A stretch of 6,977 bases of DNA from an uncultured Collinsella sp. (GTDB lineage Bacteria > Actinomycetota > Coriobacteriia > Coriobacteriales > Coriobacteriaceae): contig CAJMBB010000102.1 of assembly GCA_905211615.1 (NCBI GenBank), positions 1-6,977 of the forward strand, read 5' to 3'. The notes beneath the pieces are model-generated. The model did not search any database. It was not told the DNA's origin and was given only the letters and a program-made list of their open reading frames with translations. The translations under genes and the position numbers were made by a program. Every line of letters begins with the position of its first letter. Within the stretch, counting starts at the first letter, position 1. Of this stretch, positions 5,453-6,977 are shown in pieces.

Positions 5453-6307
5453 ATGTCCGTCCGCATTATTACCGATTCCGCAAGCGATATGTCGCCGGCG
5501 GAGCACCCGGCACTGGCCGTTTTGCCGCTGTCCGTCACCTTTGGCACCGATGTGTACATGGATGGCATCGACATCGATCACCAGCGCTTTTACGAGATGC
5601 TCGTGGAGCGCGATGAGCTGCCCAAGACCGGCCAGGTCAACCCGTACGCGTTTTCGCAGGCCATCGCCGAGGCGCGTGAGGCCGGCGACGAGGCCGTGAT
5701 TATTACCGTGGGCGCTAAGCTATCAGGCACCAATCAGAGTGCCCGTACCGCACTTGCCGAGGCGCCAGGTGGTGACGTGTTCGTGGTAGACAGCAACAAC
5801 GTTACCCTAGGCGAGCGCGTCCTGGTCGAGTATGCGCTGCGCTTGGTGGACGAGGGCCGCAGTGCATCTCAGATTGCGGCGGCTGTCGAGGCCGTGCGCG
5901 ACCGTGTGGTGGTTATCGGCCTGCTCGAGACGCTGGAGTACCTGGTGCGCGGCGGTCGTCTGTCTGCTGCGGCCGGCGCCGTGGGCACGCTGCTCAACGT
6001 AAAGCCCGTGGTGGCTGTCGAGGACGGTCTGATCGTGCAGCTGGGCAAGGCGCGCGGTTCCAAGAACGGCCGCAACCTGCTGAACCAAAAGGTCAAAAAG
6101 GCGGGCGGCATCGACTTTTCCATGCCGCTGGCGCTCGGCTATACGGGTCTTTCGAATGCGGTGCTCAAGAAGTATATCGAGGACAGCGCGGCACTTTGGG
6201 CTGGCCACACCGAGGGCGAGTTGCCCGTTCACACCATCGGCGCCACCATCGGTACCCACGTTGGCCCCGGCGCCGTAGCAGTAGCCTTCTTCCAGCCCGC
6301 CAACTAA
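5453..6307 (+). CDS. DegV-family (FakB-type) fatty-acid-binding protein
   Basis: This 284-residue cytosolic protein is the usual length for DegV proteins. Members that have been studied (FakB) hold a fatty acid for phosphorylation by the FakA kinase, feeding exogenous fatty acids into phospholipid synthesis. Family marks appear in order: ITDSASDM (5-13), PLSV (25-28), TGQVNP (59-64), SGTNQSA (91-97), VDSNNVTLGER (112-122), LEYLVRGGRLS (161-171), KPV (184-186) and IGATIGTHVGPGAVAVAF (262-279). Thr59, Ser91 and His269 correspond to fatty-acid-head-group residues known from FakB. The usual TSQ reads TGQ here. The start is ATG 5453 because AAAGGA (5441-5446) lies 6 nt before it; an upstream TTG at 5348 in the same frame has no ribosome binding site. 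No fakA is in the window. Confidence 0.92.
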   Translation: MSVRIITDSASDMSPAEHPALAVLPLSVTFGTDVYMDGIDIDHQRFYEMLVERDELPKTGQVNPYAFSQAIAEAREAGDEAVIITVGAKLSGTNQSARTALAEAPGGDVFVVDSNNVTLGERVLVEYALRLVDEGRSASQIAAAVEAVRDRVVVIGLLETLEYLVRGGRLSAAAGAVGTLLNVKPVVAVEDGLIVQLGKARGSKNGRNLLNQKVKKAGGIDFSMPLALGYTGLSNAVLKKYIEDSAALWAGHTEGELPVHTIGATIGTHVGPGAVAVAFFQPAN

Positions 6308-6316
6308 CCGACCTGC

Positions 6317-6361
6317 CATAAACCACCACAAAGGGGACAGACACCTTTGTGGTGGTTTATG
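6317..6361 (+). terminator. Hairpin repeat copy C, terminator-like element between degV and the MGMT-like gene
   Basis: CATAAACCACCACAAAGG (6317-6334) is perfectly complementary to 6344-6361, an 18-bp stem that is the longest of the four copies, around the loop GGACAGACA. It is followed by CTTTTCC, not a continuous T-run. It lies 9 nt after the degV stop and 26 nt before the next start codon. Orientation matches copy A, with one G-to-A loop change. A weak promoter might be built into it: GGGACA (6334-6339), 18 nt, TATGCT (6358-6363). Confidence 0.75.
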
Positions 6362-6387
6362 CTTTTCCGGGTGGAAGGGAGCGAGCA

Positions 6388-6708
6388 ATGGCGTCTGAGG
6401 GCTTTTTTGAACGGGTGTACGAGGTGGTCGAGCAGATCCCCGAGGGGATGGTCGCCACGTATGGTCAGGTGGCACTGCTTGCCGGTCGTCCGCGGAGTGC
6501 GCGGTACGTGGGCTACGCGCTGCACAGCAATCCGCGCCCCGGCCAGATTCCCTGCCATCGTGTGGTGTTTGCCGACGGTCGCATTTGCGAAGGCTTTGCC
6601 TTTGGCGGCCCCGATGCTCAACGTGAGCTTTTGCTAGGGGAGGGCGTGGCGTTTAAGGACGACATGCACGTCGACTTGGCCGCCTGTCGCTGGCCTGCCG
6701 GACTCTAG
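6388..6708 (+). CDS. MGMT/Atl-family DNA alkyl-lesion protein, catalytic-domain only
   Basis: At 106 residues this is just the DNA-binding/methyltransferase domain of the O6-alkylguanine-DNA alkyltransferase family, without the N-terminal domain of full-length Ogt/MGMT. Visible family residues are TYGQVA with Tyr25, SARYVG with the arginine finger Arg39, Asn48-Pro49, IPCHRVV (54-60) with acceptor Cys56 and His57, and LLLGEG with Glu85. Many stand-alone members (Atl) replace the cysteine with tryptophan and only flag lesions for excision repair; here the cysteine remains, so transfer activity is possible but unproven. AAGGGAG (6375-6381) lies 6 nt before ATG 6388 and fixes the start; an in-frame ATG at 6349 falls inside the hairpin repeat. 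The C-terminal tail, KDDMHVDLAACRW, is also typical of short members. Confidence 0.88.
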   Translation: MASEGFFERVYEVVEQIPEGMVATYGQVALLAGRPRSARYVGYALHSNPRPGQIPCHRVVFADGRICEGFAFGGPDAQRELLLGEGVAFKDDMHVDLAACRWPAGL

Positions 6709-6726
6709 CGGCTCTGCCGTGGTCAA

Positions 6727-6763
6727 AACCACCACAAAGGTGCCTGTCCCCTTTGTGGTGGTT
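6727..6763. terminator. Hairpin repeat copy D, possibly bidirectional terminator
   Basis: AACCACCACAAAGG (6727-6740) pairs perfectly with 6750-6763 around the loop TGCCTGTCC, the inverted orientation shared with copy B. On the + strand it is followed by TTCTCC, a poor T-tract. On the - strand it is followed by GGTTTTG, so leftward transcripts could end here too. It lies 18 nt after the MGMT-like stop. Confidence 0.7.
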
Positions 6764-6977
6764 CTCCGTTGCAGGTTTACCGGAGCTAACTTATGGAGAA
6801 GGTATGGCGGCGCACATTGACGCTAGAAAGTAAACCACGGTGAACTATATTGGTTTCAGCAACGGAGCAGGCAATAGGCGATGAAAAAGCCTGCCCTGTT
6901 GAGTTTGATTCGCATCCCTCCCCTCTGTGCGATTCAACGGTGTACTTCGGGAACAGGCCCGCTGGCAACTATCTGCC
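6764..6977. other. Right-end region with inverted repeats and no identified gene
   Basis: The stretch is visibly less GC-rich than the genes. It holds AAACCA/TGGTTT (6832-6837 and 6851-6856), GCAGGC/GCCTGC (6867-6872 and 6889-6894), TTGATTCGCA/TGCGATTCAA with one T/T mismatch (6905-6914 and 6928-6937), and CCTGTT/AACAGG (6895-6900 and 6952-6957) enclosing that hairpin. Together they could fold as a multibranch RNA or mark operator sites. Two mini-ORFs with plausible ribosome binding sites occur: MEKVWRRTLTLESKPR (6793-6843, GGAG 7 nt upstream) and MAAHIDARK (6804-6833). It does not match a riboswitch I know. Confidence 0.4.
6881..6977 (+). CDS. Reading frame open to the window edge (partial, unidentified)
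   Basis: ATG 6881 begins MKKPALLSLIRIPPLCAI and stays open for 32 codons to the edge. The start is basic then hydrophobic, like a signal or membrane N-terminus, with three cysteines in the visible part. The only Shine-Dalgarno-like sequence (GGAG, 6864-6867) is 13 nt upstream, which is far. The inverted repeats lie inside the frame, which argues against coding. It could be the start of a real gene or chance. Confidence 0.2.
   Translation, partial: MKKPALLSLIRIPPLCAIQRCTSGTGPLATIC

Noticed and set aside
3786..6763. CRISPR array from the repeated CCACCAC units
   Set aside because: The copies are hundreds to thousands of bases apart with genes between them, palindromic, and in alternating orientation.
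6786..6968. 60-codon open frame on the - strand at the right end
   Set aside because: It begins at a TTG without a ribosome binding site, has no recognisable domain, and contains the inverted repeats.
6881..6977. Fluoride, SAM or cobalamin riboswitch
   Set aside because: Short matches (GGCGATG, GGCCCGCTGGCAAC-like) exist, but the ordered core elements of these classes are missing in the visible part.

Overview
This window is GC-rich, with strong G/C at third codon positions. It is densely packed with genes, mostly on the + strand, and its intergenic gaps carry a recurring hairpin. The composition, the TACAAT-type -10 boxes and especially the CCACCACAAAGG...CCTTTGTGGTGG hairpins recall human-gut Coriobacteriia, most likely Collinsella. 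That assignment comes from memory of such genomes, not from a search. No rRNA, tRNA, CRISPR array or transposase gene is visible.

Layout. At the left edge (1-66) is the 5' end of a gene on the - strand. A divergent spacer holding a 17-bp dyad separates it from an LctP-family lactate/glycolate permease (246-1817). A 278-bp gap of degenerate palindromic repeats follows, then a leader with three inverted repeats, one an 18-bp perfect palindrome. This leads into ATP-dependent phosphoenolpyruvate carboxykinase pckA (2096-3766). A hairpin terminator ends pckA and a fresh promoter follows. That promoter appears to make a structured leader of about 138 nt, with a possible 9-codon upstream ORF and two mutually exclusive hairpins. 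The leader precedes a solo B3/4-domain protein (3994-4713), related to the editing module of phenylalanyl-tRNA synthetase beta.

After a second hairpin come a MarR-family regulator (4884-5333) and a DegV/FakB-type fatty-acid-binding protein (5453-6307), a pairing that suggests lipid-responsive control. A third hairpin separates degV from a short MGMT/Atl-type DNA alkyl-damage protein that keeps its reactive cysteine (6388-6708). A fourth hairpin closes that gene. The last 210 bases are less GC-rich and hold inverted repeats, two candidate mini-ORFs and a reading frame open to the window edge, none identified.

How the parts fit. The permease and PEPCK are both central carbon functions: lactate import, and oxaloacetate/PEP exchange with ATP. 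Repeats separate them, so they are probably transcribed independently. The remaining genes look like one- or two-gene units bounded by the same hairpin. No clear new defence or mobile system is present. The most unusual content is non-coding: the four hairpins whose 9-nt loop occurs in both orientations, the switch-like leader before the B3/4 gene, and the palindromes before pckA and lctP.
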